This document shows positions 32,270 to 40,814 of a stretch of DNA of 42,460 nt, one piece after another. Origin of the DNA: Marivita hallyeonensis (GTDB taxonomy: Bacteria; Pseudomonadota; Alphaproteobacteria; Rhodobacterales; Rhodobacteraceae); contig NZ_FQXC01000011.1 in assembly GCF_900129875.1 (NCBI RefSeq), positions 1 through 42,460 on the forward strand, read 5' to 3'. Position numbers and translations under genes: made by a program. Each line of letters opens with the position of its first letter. The stretch's first letter is position 1. Under the pieces are notes generated by a model. The model was not told the origin of the DNA and made no database searches. It saw only the letters and a list, made by a program, of their open reading frames with translations.

Positions 32270-34972
32270 TCAAACGTCGGGGAGGTGAGGGAAGACGGGT
32301 CCGTTGGCGTAGGTCCAATGCCGCCTGTAGAACCGCAGGAAACCTATGTGCTTACGGCAGATACCGCATCGGTATCTGAGGGAGCCACCGCCACGTTTAC
32401 GCTGATCACGACAAATGTCGACCCTGGCACGGACATCGCGTACACACTTACCGGCATCAGTGCTGCTGATATTTCAGGACCGTTAACTGGTATTGCGACG
32501 GTCGGTGCCGGCGGAACGGCCAATATCACTGTGCAGACAGTTGCCGACGCGTTGACGGAAGGTGTTGAGACGCTGACGGTATCCCTCGACAACGGGGAAG
32601 CCACCGCCAACATCTCCGTTCTGGATACATCGGTGACCCCGGGAAACAGCTATGTCTCGGGCCTGGGCGGAAATGGTGTGGTATCGGCCTTCAATATTGA
32701 AGTGGTCTTCGAAGGCACGTTTTCGACCGCACAACGCACCGCTTTCGAGACAGCTGCGGACTATCTGTCTTCAATCATCGTTGGAGACATCCCGGACGAT
32801 GGGTTGGTGGATGATATCCGCATTACGGCTCAAGTCGAAGCGATTGACGGTCCGTTCGGCACCGTCGGTTTCGCAGGTCCAGACGATCTGCGGCCTGGAT
32901 CGTTTTTGCCTACGACGGGCACTATGATCTTCGACACAGCCGATGTGGATCGGGAGTTGGCCGATGGCACTTTCGCAGAAACCGTTGCGCACGAGATGCT
33001 GCACGCACTTGGCTACGGAACGATTTGGGAGTTGCTTGGCTTGATCACCCCAGGCCCGGATCTGCGCTTCACAGGCGAGAATGCGGTGGCCGCCTATAAT
33101 GCTGAGTTTGCCAGTATTGCGGCTACCGATGCGAACTCAGCGTTTGGAGTTCCCGTGGAAACAGACTTTGGTCCGGGAACCGCTGGCGGGCATTGGGACG
33201 AAGACACGTTCACGGATGAACTGATGACAGGCTTCGGTGGAAGTGCCGATTTCACATCCGCCATGACCGTCGCCTCGCTTGAGGACCTTGGCTATGACAC
33301 GATTTTTGATATTGGCATGCCGTCTGCCACGATGCCGCAACTAGGCAATTTCTCCGCAATTGGTGACAAACTCGTTGCTTTGCTGCCCACGAGAGAGCAG
33401 GTGGCGATAATTTATCTCGGCTATTATGATCGTGCTGCTGATCCAACTGGCGAGGACTTCTGGGAAAACGCGGTAGATAATCCCGCGATCAGCCTTTCGG
33501 ACGTTGCAATAGATTTCTCGACCCAACCCGAAACGCTCAGTGTGTATGAGTTCTTGGATAATCCGACCACTGAAGGGGTTAGCGCATTTTTGTCTGAGGT
33601 GTATCTCAATCTTTTTAATCGTCCTCCTGCATCAGTTGATTTGGATTTTTGGAATCCCGTTCTGATCAGAGCTATAAATGGCGAACCGGGTTCCATCGAC
33701 ATTGGTGAGATAATTTTGGCGATCATCGATAATGCCGATGGTACCGACCGCGCAACAATACTGAACAAAGTCACAGTGGCTTCTGCATGGACTGACGCGG
33801 CTCGCGATGTAGATATCGACTATCAGAATGATTCTGATGCACAGAATAGTGCGGTTGCGGTCATCGAACCAGTTACAGATGATCCGACGACCATTATCGC
33901 TGCCAGATCGACTATTGATGCATTCTTCAGTAACTATACTTCAGACATAGTCTCAAGACTCTTCTACTTCCTCCTCGACGAAGACGCGGAACTGGTCGAC
34001 AACCCCAACCGTCTGAACAACATCGACGTGGACGGTATCCGCTTCACGATCGGCGAGGGTGCAAGCGCGGTTGACGTCGAATTGTCCGACATCGCGGCAA
34101 ACGTGGCGGGCACGCACCAGGGCTTCGTGAACGCGCTTCAGCCGCGTCTTCAGGAACTGATTGCCGACGGCACCCTGCCGGCAGGCACCACTCTGACACT
34201 CGATCCGACAGTCACCGACTTTACCTTCCCGGATGATGGCACGCGTTCGGAAGACATTCCGGCGATCGTTCTGACATCGGGTGACGGCACACGCATCGAA
34301 GCGACCGGCTTCACGCGTATCGAAGAGCCGATCGGTGAGTACGACGTCTACGGCCGCGTCCTCTCCGATGACAAGCTCTTCTATTTCTTATTGGACGAGG
34401 ATGCGGAGTTGGTCGGTAACCCAAACCGCCTCAACAACATCGACATTGATGGTATAAGAGCCACTTTCATCAATGCAGATGGTTCAACCATCGATGTGAA
34501 AATAGAGTCCCCTGAAGCGATCCTAGCTGGTTCGCATCAAGGTTTCGTGAATGCTCTACAAGCACCGCTTCAGGCGTTGATTGCGGACGGAACATTGCCA
34601 TCAGGCACGACCCTGACGCTTGATCCATCGATCACCGACTTCACTTTCATAGACGATGGTTCCGCATCTGCCGACATACCGGCGATCGTGCTGACTCCAG
34701 GTGAAGGGTCAACGGCAGAAGCAACTGGTTTCTCCCGGTTGGGAGAGGAGGTCGGCGAATACGACGTGTATGGTCGTTTTAATAGCGTTACCGAAACATT
34801 CGCTTTCGTGGAGCTTGAAACCTCAGGGACTGACAACACCTTGCAGATCAGAAACGACCCGACAATGTCCCATTTTCCCGCATACTTCTCGGTAAACGAT
34901 GCAGTCGCAGTTCAAACGCCTCTTGTCGGGGGTGGTGGATTAGACATGAATGACACGGGTTTTACCCTTTGA
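31895..34972 (+). CDS. Mosaic secreted leishmanolysin-like (M8) metallopeptidase with DUF4214 and two B modules
   Basis: A 1025-aa acidic protein, ATG 31895 after AAAAAGGAA, with no signal peptide. Its order is module A (1-125), a Calx-beta-like segment (about 150-248; ASVSEGATATFTLITTN, ADALTEGVETLTVSLD), a zinc peptidase (about 255-490), DUF4214 (about 498-600; AIIYLGYYDRAADPTGEDFW) and two tandem B modules (689-821 and 828-961). The peptidase has HEMLHALGYG (H366, E367, H370), a third histidine in GGHWDED (H433) and a downstream Met in DELMTGFGG (M444), followed by ASLEDLGYD. This is the pattern of bacterial leishmanolysin-related enzymes, so it is probably active. It may process surface proteins or degrade host or prey protein. 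It lacks obvious RTX nonapeptides. Separate transcription is likely, given the terminator at 31681 and a 240-bp upstream gap. Confidence 0.88.
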   Translation: MATLGTGNDNINIDGATSSFIDFGGTDTYTILNSLSGDVTLTDNQFSTINLPTGLTITDALFLSDGVQFTINGNTVTLIGNPALYTFVFGGTPLDPTAGTPQTFFETATAFGTSVPGPGAGPNSASNVGEVREDGSVGVGPMPPVEPQETYVLTADTASVSEGATATFTLITTNVDPGTDIAYTLTGISAADISGPLTGIATVGAGGTANITVQTVADALTEGVETLTVSLDNGEATANISVLDTSVTPGNSYVSGLGGNGVVSAFNIEVVFEGTFSTAQRTAFETAADYLSSIIVGDIPDDGLVDDIRITAQVEAIDGPFGTVGFAGPDDLRPGSFLPTTGTMIFDTADVDRELADGTFAETVAHEMLHALGYGTIWELLGLITPGPDLRFTGENAVAAYNAEFASIAATDANSAFGVPVETDFGPGTAGGHWDEDTFTDELMTGFGGSADFTSAMTVASLEDLGYDTIFDIGMPSATMPQLGNFSAIGDKLVALLPTREQVAIIYLGYYDRAADPTGEDFWENAVDNPAISLSDVAIDFSTQPETLSVYEFLDNPTTEGVSAFLSEVYLNLFNRPPASVDLDFWNPVLIRAINGEPGSIDIGEIILAIIDNADGTDRATILNKVTVASAWTDAARDVDIDYQNDSDAQNSAVAVIEPVTDDPTTIIAARSTIDAFFSNYTSDIVSRLFYFLLDEDAELVDNPNRLNNIDVDGIRFTIGEGASAVDVELSDIAANVAGTHQGFVNALQPRLQELIADGTLPAGTTLTLDPTVTDFTFPDDGTRSEDIPAIVLTSGDGTRIEATGFTRIEEPIGEYDVYGRVLSDDKLFYFLLDEDAELVGNPNRLNNIDIDGIRATFINADGSTIDVKIESPEAILAGSHQGFVNALQAPLQALIADGTLPSGTTLTLDPSITDFTFIDDGSASADIPAIVLTPGEGSTAEATGFSRLGEEVGEYDVYGRFNSVTETFAFVELETSGTDNTLQIRNDPTMSHFPAYFSVNDAVAVQTPLVGGGGLDMNDTGFTL
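33959..34357 (+). repeat. Module B, copy 2
   Basis: 133 residues, LFYFLLDEDAELVDNPNRLN to EYDVYGR. It is nearly the same as copy 1 in the 1448-aa protein, including long matching DNA stretches, which suggests recent copying or gene conversion. Confidence 0.9.
34376..34777 (+). repeat. Module B, copy 3 (tandem with copy 2)
   Basis: 134 residues, LFYFLLDEDAELVGNPNRLN to EYDVYGR, 417 nt downstream of copy 2. It is more diverged than copies 1 and 2 (IDIDGIRATFINADG, LAGSHQGFVNALQ), so the duplication is older or under weaker constraint. Confidence 0.9.
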
Positions 34973-35151
34973 AAATTGGTCATGTGACTGATCTGATGAA
35001 CGAAAGACTTCTTCGTCGAGACATCGCAGCGCAAGGTCTTAGTGAGTGGTTGCCTCCAGACAGTCAAATGGCCAGTTTCGCTTTGCGGTCGTAATCGGAA
35101 GTGTCTAAGAGCGTGGTGTTTTGAACGTGGCTGACCACAAGGAGACAACAA

Positions 35152-35343
35152 ATGGCCAAGATCAACATTGATGGAAAGGAATATGACAGCGACGCTCTGT
35201 CGGAAGACGCGCGGACCAACATGTTGAACGTCAAGTATTGCGATGACAAAGTGGCAGACCTGAAGCGCGAGTTGGCAATAGCCCAAACCGCGCGCAATGC
35301 CTATGCGCAAGCTCTGAAGAACGCGTTGCCGAAAGACGCCTGA
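35152..35343 (+). CDS. DUF6447-type small protein
   Basis: A 63-aa protein (MAKINIDGKEYDSDALSEDA..., ending YAQALKNALPKDA) with AAGGAGA before the ATG. It has a short beta-hairpin-like start (INIDGKEYD) and a helical, charged remainder with heptad character (KVADLKRELAIAQTARNAY). Small proteins of this form are annotated DUF6447, with no known function. It lies just upstream of the type I secretion genes and after their substrates, so it could be a substrate chaperone, a secretion regulator or a structural partner (inference). Confidence 0.75.
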   Translation: MAKINIDGKEYDSDALSEDARTNMLNVKYCDDKVADLKRELAIAQTARNAYAQALKNALPKDA

Positions 35344-35528
35344 TCCTTTTGCGTGTGGTCTGAGGCCTGCACGCGCGGATACGGTTTTTTCATCACTTGT
35401 CAGTAGGGCAGGGGGCGCAGGTGAATTGCATGGGACCCCTGTCTGGTGTATTGAGTTCGCAATATTCGAGTGTCCCGCGCAGGTTGTGTGGGCCTCGGTC
35501 GCTTTAAGCCGAAAGGACGTTCGCTGTC

Positions 35529-37298
35529 ATGAAAGCTACGTCACCCCTCAAAAAAGCATACGGGCGGTTCAAGGCGATTATCTTCGCCACCGTGGTGTTC
35601 AGCTTTTTCTCGAACCTCCTGATGTTTGTCGGCCCGCTCTACATGCTGCAGGTCTATGACCGCGTCTTAGCGAGCCGGAACGAACTAACGCTTCTGATGA
35701 TCTCGGGCATCGCGGTCGCGCTGCTGGTCACCTATGGATTCCTTGAATTCATCCGATCCAAAATGCTGGTGCGGGCGGGGTTGCAGTTCGATGACATGCT
35801 TGCCAACCCGGCGTTCAACCGGGTGGTGCGTAAGCAACTCTTGGCGCCGAATTCAGGCGCGCATACCACGTTGCAGGATGTGGACCGCGTAAGGGAGTTC
35901 CTGACCGGGCAGGGCATCCTGTCTTTCTTCGACGCGCCATGGGTGCCGCTCTTCCTGGCGCTCTGTTTCCTCTTCCATCCGTGGCTTGGCTGGGTGGCGA
36001 CCGCTGGTGCGCTCATCATCTTCGTTCTCGCGCTAACCAACGAATTCGCCACTAGGGGTCTTTTGCAAGAGGCGGGCACGGCCAATATGGGGGCCGCGCA
36101 TTTCGTCAACACCACGGTGCAGAACGCCGAGGTGATCCGCGCGCTTGGCATGGAAAAGCCGCTGACAGACCGTTGGCTCAAGCAGCATGACAACGTGCTT
36201 GATGCGCAGGCGCGGGCGTCTGGCCGCGCGGGTGCCATCATGGCGTCGACCAAGTTCGTGCGTATGTCCTTGCAGATCGCCATTCTTGGTACTGGCGCAT
36301 ATCTGGCGATCCAACAACAGATCTCGCCGGGCATTATGATTGCGGCTTCGATTGTCATGGGCCGGGCCTTGGCCCCTGTCGAACAAGCTGTAGGCCAGTG
36401 GAAGCAATTTGTGGCTGCGCGGCAGGCGCATAAACGATTGGGTGAGATTTTCGACAACCTTGGGGATGAAGAGCAGCGGATGGAGTTGCCTGCCCCCAAG
36501 GGCAACCTTGTGGTGCAGAACCTGATCGCCACGGCTCCGGGCGGAAAAGCGCCGATCCTCAAGGGCATTTCGTTCAACGTCAATCAGGGCGAGGTGCTGG
36601 CGGTTATTGGACCAAGTGGGTCCGGCAAATCGACGCTTGTCCGACATCTTGTCGGGGCTATGCAGCCGCAATCTGGCGCGGTGCGTCTCGAAGGGACAGA
36701 GCTGCACCACTGGGATAGCAATCAACTCGGCCGCTACTTGGGATACATGCCACAGGACGTGAAGCTATTCCGCGGTACGGTGTCCGAAAACATTGCGCGT
36801 TTCAACGAGAATGTGGCGGATAAAGAGATCGTCGCGGCGGCCACTTTGTCGGGCGCACATGAGATGATTGCAACGCTCAGCGACGGGTATGACACGGATG
36901 TGGGGGATGGCGGCAACGGTCTTTCCGGCGGTCAGCGTCAGCGCGTGGGCCTTGCACGAGCAGTGTTCCGCGAACCCAGCCTGATCGTGCTCGATGAGCC
37001 CAACTCGAATCTCGATGCGCATGGTGAACAGGCGCTAGCGAACTGCATTCAGGAGTTGAAGAAGCGCGGCAAGACCATCGTGCTTGTGACGCACAAAGCC
37101 AACCTTCTGGCCCTGTCGGATAAGGCCCTGATGCTGGTAAACGGACAGATCGAGAAATTTGGCCCAACGCGCGAGATCTTTGCCCAGCAGGCGCAGCAAC
37201 AGGCGCAAGCCAAGCAGGCAGCCGAGAAAAAAAAGGCAGAGGCAGCGGCGGCGGAGTCCCCGGCTGTCGTAAGCATGACGGACAAGCCACGCGCCTGA
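35529..37298 (+). CDS. Type I secretion ABC transporter (PrtD/RsaD-like permease-ATPase)
   Basis: A 589-aa inner-membrane ABC component of a type I secretion system. The N-terminal membrane domain begins FKAIIFATVVFSFFSNLLMF, continues VGPLYMLQVYDRVL and covers roughly residues 15-310. Walker A GPSGSGKST is near 361, the signature LSGGQRQRVGLAR at 465, and Walker B LIVLDEPNSNLD at 485. The DEPNSNLD form is characteristic of exporters of RTX proteases and S-layer proteins (PrtD, RsaD, LipB). There is no C39 peptidase domain, so substrates keep a C-terminal signal. The last ~35 residues are an Ala/Gln/Lys-rich tail. It is followed 48 bp later by its HlyD-type partner. Confidence 0.95.
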   Translation: MKATSPLKKAYGRFKAIIFATVVFSFFSNLLMFVGPLYMLQVYDRVLASRNELTLLMISGIAVALLVTYGFLEFIRSKMLVRAGLQFDDMLANPAFNRVVRKQLLAPNSGAHTTLQDVDRVREFLTGQGILSFFDAPWVPLFLALCFLFHPWLGWVATAGALIIFVLALTNEFATRGLLQEAGTANMGAAHFVNTTVQNAEVIRALGMEKPLTDRWLKQHDNVLDAQARASGRAGAIMASTKFVRMSLQIAILGTGAYLAIQQQISPGIMIAASIVMGRALAPVEQAVGQWKQFVAARQAHKRLGEIFDNLGDEEQRMELPAPKGNLVVQNLIATAPGGKAPILKGISFNVNQGEVLAVIGPSGSGKSTLVRHLVGAMQPQSGAVRLEGTELHHWDSNQLGRYLGYMPQDVKLFRGTVSENIARFNENVADKEIVAAATLSGAHEMIATLSDGYDTDVGDGGNGLSGGQRQRVGLARAVFREPSLIVLDEPNSNLDAHGEQALANCIQELKKRGKTIVLVTHKANLLALSDKALMLVNGQIEKFGPTREIFAQQAQQQAQAKQAAEKKKAEAAAAESPAVVSMTDKPRA

Positions 37299-37346
37299 TC
37301 CGATCCGAAACAAATGACGACCCGCTCTTGAGGAGCTGAAACGCCC

Positions 37347-38639
37347 ATGGCCAAGAAACCAAGTCCGAAGCCTGTCGCGCTGGCAGGTTACGTCCTGATC
37401 TTTCTCACCTTCGGGGTTCTGGGAAGCTGGGCCGCTGTGGCCAAGCTCGACAGTGCCATCGTTGCCCCGGCGACGATCTCGCTCGAGGGCAATCGTCGCG
37501 TGGTGCAGCATTTCGAGGGTGGGATTGTCGAGGAAATTCTCGTTTCCGAGGCCGACGTGGTCGAGCAGGGAGAAGTGGTCCTGCGCCTCAACGCTGTGGA
37601 AGCCCGGTCGAACCTTGAAGTCTTTTCGACCCGGCTGGACGTGGCACGGCTCGTAGAAGCCCGTCTGCTGGCGGAACGTGCTCTGGATGACAGCGTGAGT
37701 TTTCCGGTTGACGTGGTGGAGAGGGGCACGCCGGCTGTCACCGCCGTAGTTGCGGACCAGCGCGATCTGTTTGCTGATCGCCGCTCGATCCTCAGATCGC
37801 AGGAGGATATTCTGTCGGCACGGGTGGATCAGATCGAAGTGCAGATCGAAGGTCTGGAGCTTCAGAAATCCGCCTTTGAACGCCGCATCACCAACTATAC
37901 CGAGATGCTGGACCGGATGCGGGATGGTGAAAGCCGCGGTCTGATTCAGGGCAATGTCCTAAGCCAGCGCGAGGACGAACTGATCGAGATCGAGGCCAAC
38001 CTGGGTCAGGTGATCTCGGACATTGCGCAGGCGCGCGCCAGCATTGGTGAAACTGAATTGCAGGTGCTGCAGCTGACACAGGAATACCGCGAGCGCGCCA
38101 ATACCGAACTGGAGCAGATCCGCGCAGAGATCAGCGAGTTGCAGGAGCGTCGCAAGGTGGCTCAGGATGTGCTCGACCGGACAGAAATCCGCGCGCCTGG
38201 ATCCGGGACCATCCAGAACCTCAAGGTGCATACGGTCGGATCGGTGATCCGTCCGGGCGAGATCTTGATGGAGCTGGTGCCCGAGGACGAGGAGTTGATC
38301 GTTAACGCGCGGGTGTCCCCGATCGACAAGGATAATGTGTCACCAGGTTTGGCGACAGAAGTGCGCTTCACGGCGTTCAAGACGAAACTCACGCCAATCA
38401 TGCTCGGATCGGTCGAGACGGTTTCGGGGGATGTCATCACGCCGGAAAATACAAATGAGGCACCGTATTTTCTGGCGCGGATCACTGTGGATGAGAATGA
38501 TATTCCCGAGGAAATCGCGGGCCGTCTGACGGCTGGTATGCCGGCAGATGTGATCATCACAACCGGGGAGCGCACGGTGGCCAACTTTATCGTCTCGCCC
38601 CTGATGGATGCGGTGCGCAAGAGCATGATCGAGGAATAG
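37347..38639 (+). CDS. Type I secretion membrane fusion protein (HlyD/PrtE-like adaptor)
   Basis: A 430-aa periplasmic adaptor linking the ABC component to an outer-membrane channel. It has a short cytoplasmic start and a single membrane helix at about 12-33 (YVLIFLTFGVLGSWAAVAKL). The first lipoyl half is marked by RRVVQHFEGGIVEEILV, and residues about 95-265 are long charged coiled-coil sequence. The second lipoyl half (EIRAPGSGTIQNLKVHTVGSVI, in part) and a beta-barrel C-terminus (LTAGMPADVIITTGERT) follow. The length is typical for PrtE/RsaE. The ribosome-binding site TTGAGGAG lies 11 bp before the ATG. No TolC-type gene follows, so the channel must come from elsewhere in the genome. Confidence 0.94.
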   Translation: MAKKPSPKPVALAGYVLIFLTFGVLGSWAAVAKLDSAIVAPATISLEGNRRVVQHFEGGIVEEILVSEADVVEQGEVVLRLNAVEARSNLEVFSTRLDVARLVEARLLAERALDDSVSFPVDVVERGTPAVTAVVADQRDLFADRRSILRSQEDILSARVDQIEVQIEGLELQKSAFERRITNYTEMLDRMRDGESRGLIQGNVLSQREDELIEIEANLGQVISDIAQARASIGETELQVLQLTQEYRERANTELEQIRAEISELQERRKVAQDVLDRTEIRAPGSGTIQNLKVHTVGSVIRPGEILMELVPEDEELIVNARVSPIDKDNVSPGLATEVRFTAFKTKLTPIMLGSVETVSGDVITPENTNEAPYFLARITVDENDIPEEIAGRLTAGMPADVIITTGERTVANFIVSPLMDAVRKSMIEE

Positions 38640-38664
38640 GGTCGGAACCGACCCGTCCGGAAAC

Positions 38665-38694
38665 AAAAAAACCGGCACCTAATCGGGTCGCCAG
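38665..38694 (-). terminator. Rho-independent terminator of the 38719-40377 gene
   Basis: On the minus strand, CTGGCGACC (38686-38694) pairs with GGTGCCGG (38672-38679) around CGATTA, with one bulge, and runs into seven T (38665-38671). A second small hairpin GGGTCG-GAAC-CGACCC (38639-38654) overlaps the adaptor stop codon and may end the plus-strand transcript, though no T-run follows it. Confidence 0.75.
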
Positions 38695-38718
38695 TTACTT
38701 GTCGTCATGTGGACCCGA

Positions 38719-40377
38719 TCAGGCGATCATATCGAACTGGGCGAAATCAGAGGCCAGTCCAACCAATGAGATGATCATGCCATCGTTGGTTTCCCAGTGC
38801 ATGTATTCGATCTCACCGCCGGTGACGGCGGTGCGGTCGATCATGATGATCTCATTGGCCAGTTCGATGATCCCGAACTCGCCGTCTTTGGCTTCGAGAT
38901 AGTCGATCAGGCGCTGTGCCGTTTCGTCGAATTCGCGGAAGTCCGTGGTACGCCGGTCGATCATGTCGAAAAGTGCGAAAGCGTCCGTGTCTGACATGTC
39001 GAAGCTGGCTTTGACCGTGGTCTGACCCAGCTGGAATTCTTCCATTTTGGGCTGCCAAGCCTGAACGATTTGCGAAAGCGTCAACGGCACCCCGTCCTGT
39101 GCCGCTTCGGCCGAGAGCGTGTCTTCCCCTGTTGCGGGAACAAGCATGTCGGTGGCATCGGATGGTGTTTTGGCAACTTCGATCGGGACGTCTGCATCGA
39201 CGTCCTTTTTGCGGACCGCCGTCAAGTTTGCCGCCTTGGCAGAAGACGGCAGAGCGGCATCCGTGGCCGTTCCATTGCCCATTAAATCGGCCAGGTCCTG
39301 CTGTAGCTGCGACGGGTCAGCGTCCGTTTCGGGCGCTTCCGCCATATCGGTGTTGAGGGACAGGTCGAGCCCAAGGAAATCGGCCAGCATCGCCAGGAGC
39401 GCACTGCCTTCTTCATCGGCGGGAATGTCGAGTTCGGCCACCCGCTCGGCGTCGGCCCCGTATTTCGAGAAGCCCAGCTCCTTGAGGCTCTCCAGAACCT
39501 TGCGCTGATTGTCGAGGAGAACGGTTTCGGACATGAAACCCATCGCGATCGCGATGGTGCTCAACCCCATGGTGAAGGCATTGTTCTGAACAGTGAGGCC
39601 TTGCTGCTGCAGCATCGCCTCGCGCATCTGGCCCTGGACTTCCGGTGCGGCATGCTCCGCCTCGTCACCCTCGTCGTTCAAGAGACGTGCCACGTCCACG
39701 ACGCCGTCTTCGAACATCACGTCAAGATCGGTGTCCTCCGACGATTCGACCGCGAAAATGCCGTCGAAATCAAGCAATGCGTCACTGTCGACGTCCGGAT
39801 CTTCAGGTGCCAGCAGCACCAGTTCTTCGGAGGCCAGAAACAAGGTCCAGATGAGCGCGGCCAGCATCGCGGACGGATGCAGACGCACCTTGCCACCGCG
39901 CTCGAGCTTGATCACGCGGCGCTGTGTTGGTTCTTCGCCGTCCTGCGTTGGCAGGGCCTGATTGGTGAAATCGGCAATCAGGCCGTTGAAATCCGCGCCG
40001 CGCAGTGGACGCAGGACGTTTGGACTGTCCAACAGGTAACACCCGTCAATCCGGCACAGGTGGATGAAGACCTCGCCATTGGCGTGGCAGAACACGAACC
40101 AGGGGTCTCCTTCGTCGGTGATGCCACGATCGGTCTCCACGGGCACGTTGGCCCCGCTGAGAAGCTGGCGTACCCGGAAGAGATCCGCCAGTTCCTGATT
40201 GCTCCAGTCCTTTTTGGGATCCGGGAAGAGCGTGGACAACTCACCACCCTGCAAATGACCGAGGCTGATCCCGCCATCCTCTGTTGTACGGAACGACAGG
40301 GTCTGGTTTTCGTCCGTCAGAAAGCCCTGATCGGATGTGGACCCGTCATTGTTCCGGAAGGTGAGGATTTTCGCCAT
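38719..40377 (-). CDS. Uncharacterised 552-aa acidic protein beside the secretion genes
   Basis: I do not recognise this family. Residues 1-140 look like a compact domain (MAKILTFRNNDGSTSDQGF, WFVFCHANGEVFIHLCRIDG at 93-112, LRPLRGADF). Basic residues 152-166 precede a hydrophobic helix SAMLAALIWTLFLASEELVLL (169-189). A second hydrophobic stretch (FTMGLSTIAIAMGFMSETVLL) lies near 265-285. Long acidic, Asp/Glu/Ala-rich sequence separates them and fills 190-240 and 310-420. The C-terminal ~110 residues (LGQTTVKASFDMSD to the end) form another ordered domain. The two helices suggest membrane attachment. It converges on the adaptor gene and could be an accessory or regulator of secretion (inference). 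The ATG at 40377 lacks a good ribosome-binding site. Confidence 0.75.
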   Translation of the reverse strand: MAKILTFRNNDGSTSDQGFLTDENQTLSFRTTEDGGISLGHLQGGELSTLFPDPKKDWSNQELADLFRVRQLLSGANVPVETDRGITDEGDPWFVFCHANGEVFIHLCRIDGCYLLDSPNVLRPLRGADFNGLIADFTNQALPTQDGEEPTQRRVIKLERGGKVRLHPSAMLAALIWTLFLASEELVLLAPEDPDVDSDALLDFDGIFAVESSEDTDLDVMFEDGVVDVARLLNDEGDEAEHAAPEVQGQMREAMLQQQGLTVQNNAFTMGLSTIAIAMGFMSETVLLDNQRKVLESLKELGFSKYGADAERVAELDIPADEEGSALLAMLADFLGLDLSLNTDMAEAPETDADPSQLQQDLADLMGNGTATDAALPSSAKAANLTAVRKKDVDADVPIEVAKTPSDATDMLVPATGEDTLSAEAAQDGVPLTLSQIVQAWQPKMEEFQLGQTTVKASFDMSDTDAFALFDMIDRRTTDFREFDETAQRLIDYLEAKDGEFGIIELANEIIMIDRTAVTGGEIEYMHWETNDGMIISLVGLASDFAQFDMIA

Positions 40378-40511
40378 GGAAGGATCGTCCCGATCAGTCT
40401 CAAATCGTCTCGCAGTGTACCGCTGATCGTGATGTCGATCCAGTAAAGATGAGCCTTGGGCCGTGCACCGTATCAGCCAGGATACGTTACCATCACGCCC
40501 CCGACTTCACG

Positions 40512-40814
40512 TCAGCCCGCGTCTTCAAAGAGGATCTGGTAGGTCAGCGGCTCGTAGTAACGCAAAAGCTCCCGAACGAAGCTTTTCGGTTCTTGTCCAA
40601 GCGCCACAGCCCATTCCGCGTAGCGGTGCGCCGGGATCTTGCCGCGACCGTTCTCCAACTGCGAAATGAAGGTGTAGTAGTCCAGCGACAGCCGGTCAGC
40701 GAGATCACGCTGCGACAGGCCTTCTGACTCGCGCAGGGACTTCAGCCAGATACCAAGGGTAGCGCGCTGTTCCTTGGCTTCCTCGGGCGTCGATTTATGC
40801 AGCTCTGCAAGCAT
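40512..40814 (-). CDS. XRE-family helix-turn-helix regulator
   Basis: A 100-aa protein with a Cro/C1-type helix-turn-helix (LGIWLKSLRESEGLSQRDLADRL, then YYTFISQLENGRGKIP, residues about 20-60). A short C-terminal helix (EWAVALGQEPKSFVRELLRYY) could be for dimerisation. ATG 40814 is chosen because TGAGGG lies 8 bp upstream and an earlier ATG at 40847 lacks one. It stands alone upstream of the 552-aa gene on the same strand (134-bp gap) and is a candidate local regulator of the secretion/S-layer region. The target is unknown. Confidence 0.88.
   Translation of the reverse strand: MLAELHKSTPEEAKEQRATLGIWLKSLRESEGLSQRDLADRLSLDYYTFISQLENGRGKIPAHRYAEWAVALGQEPKSFVRELLRYYEPLTYQILFEDAG

Noticed and set aside
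34996-35094. A 32-codon open frame after the metallopeptidase (MNERLLRRDIAAQGLSEWLP...)
   Set aside because: There is no ribosome-binding site and no family I recognise. It may be decayed mobile DNA, but there is too little to support a call.
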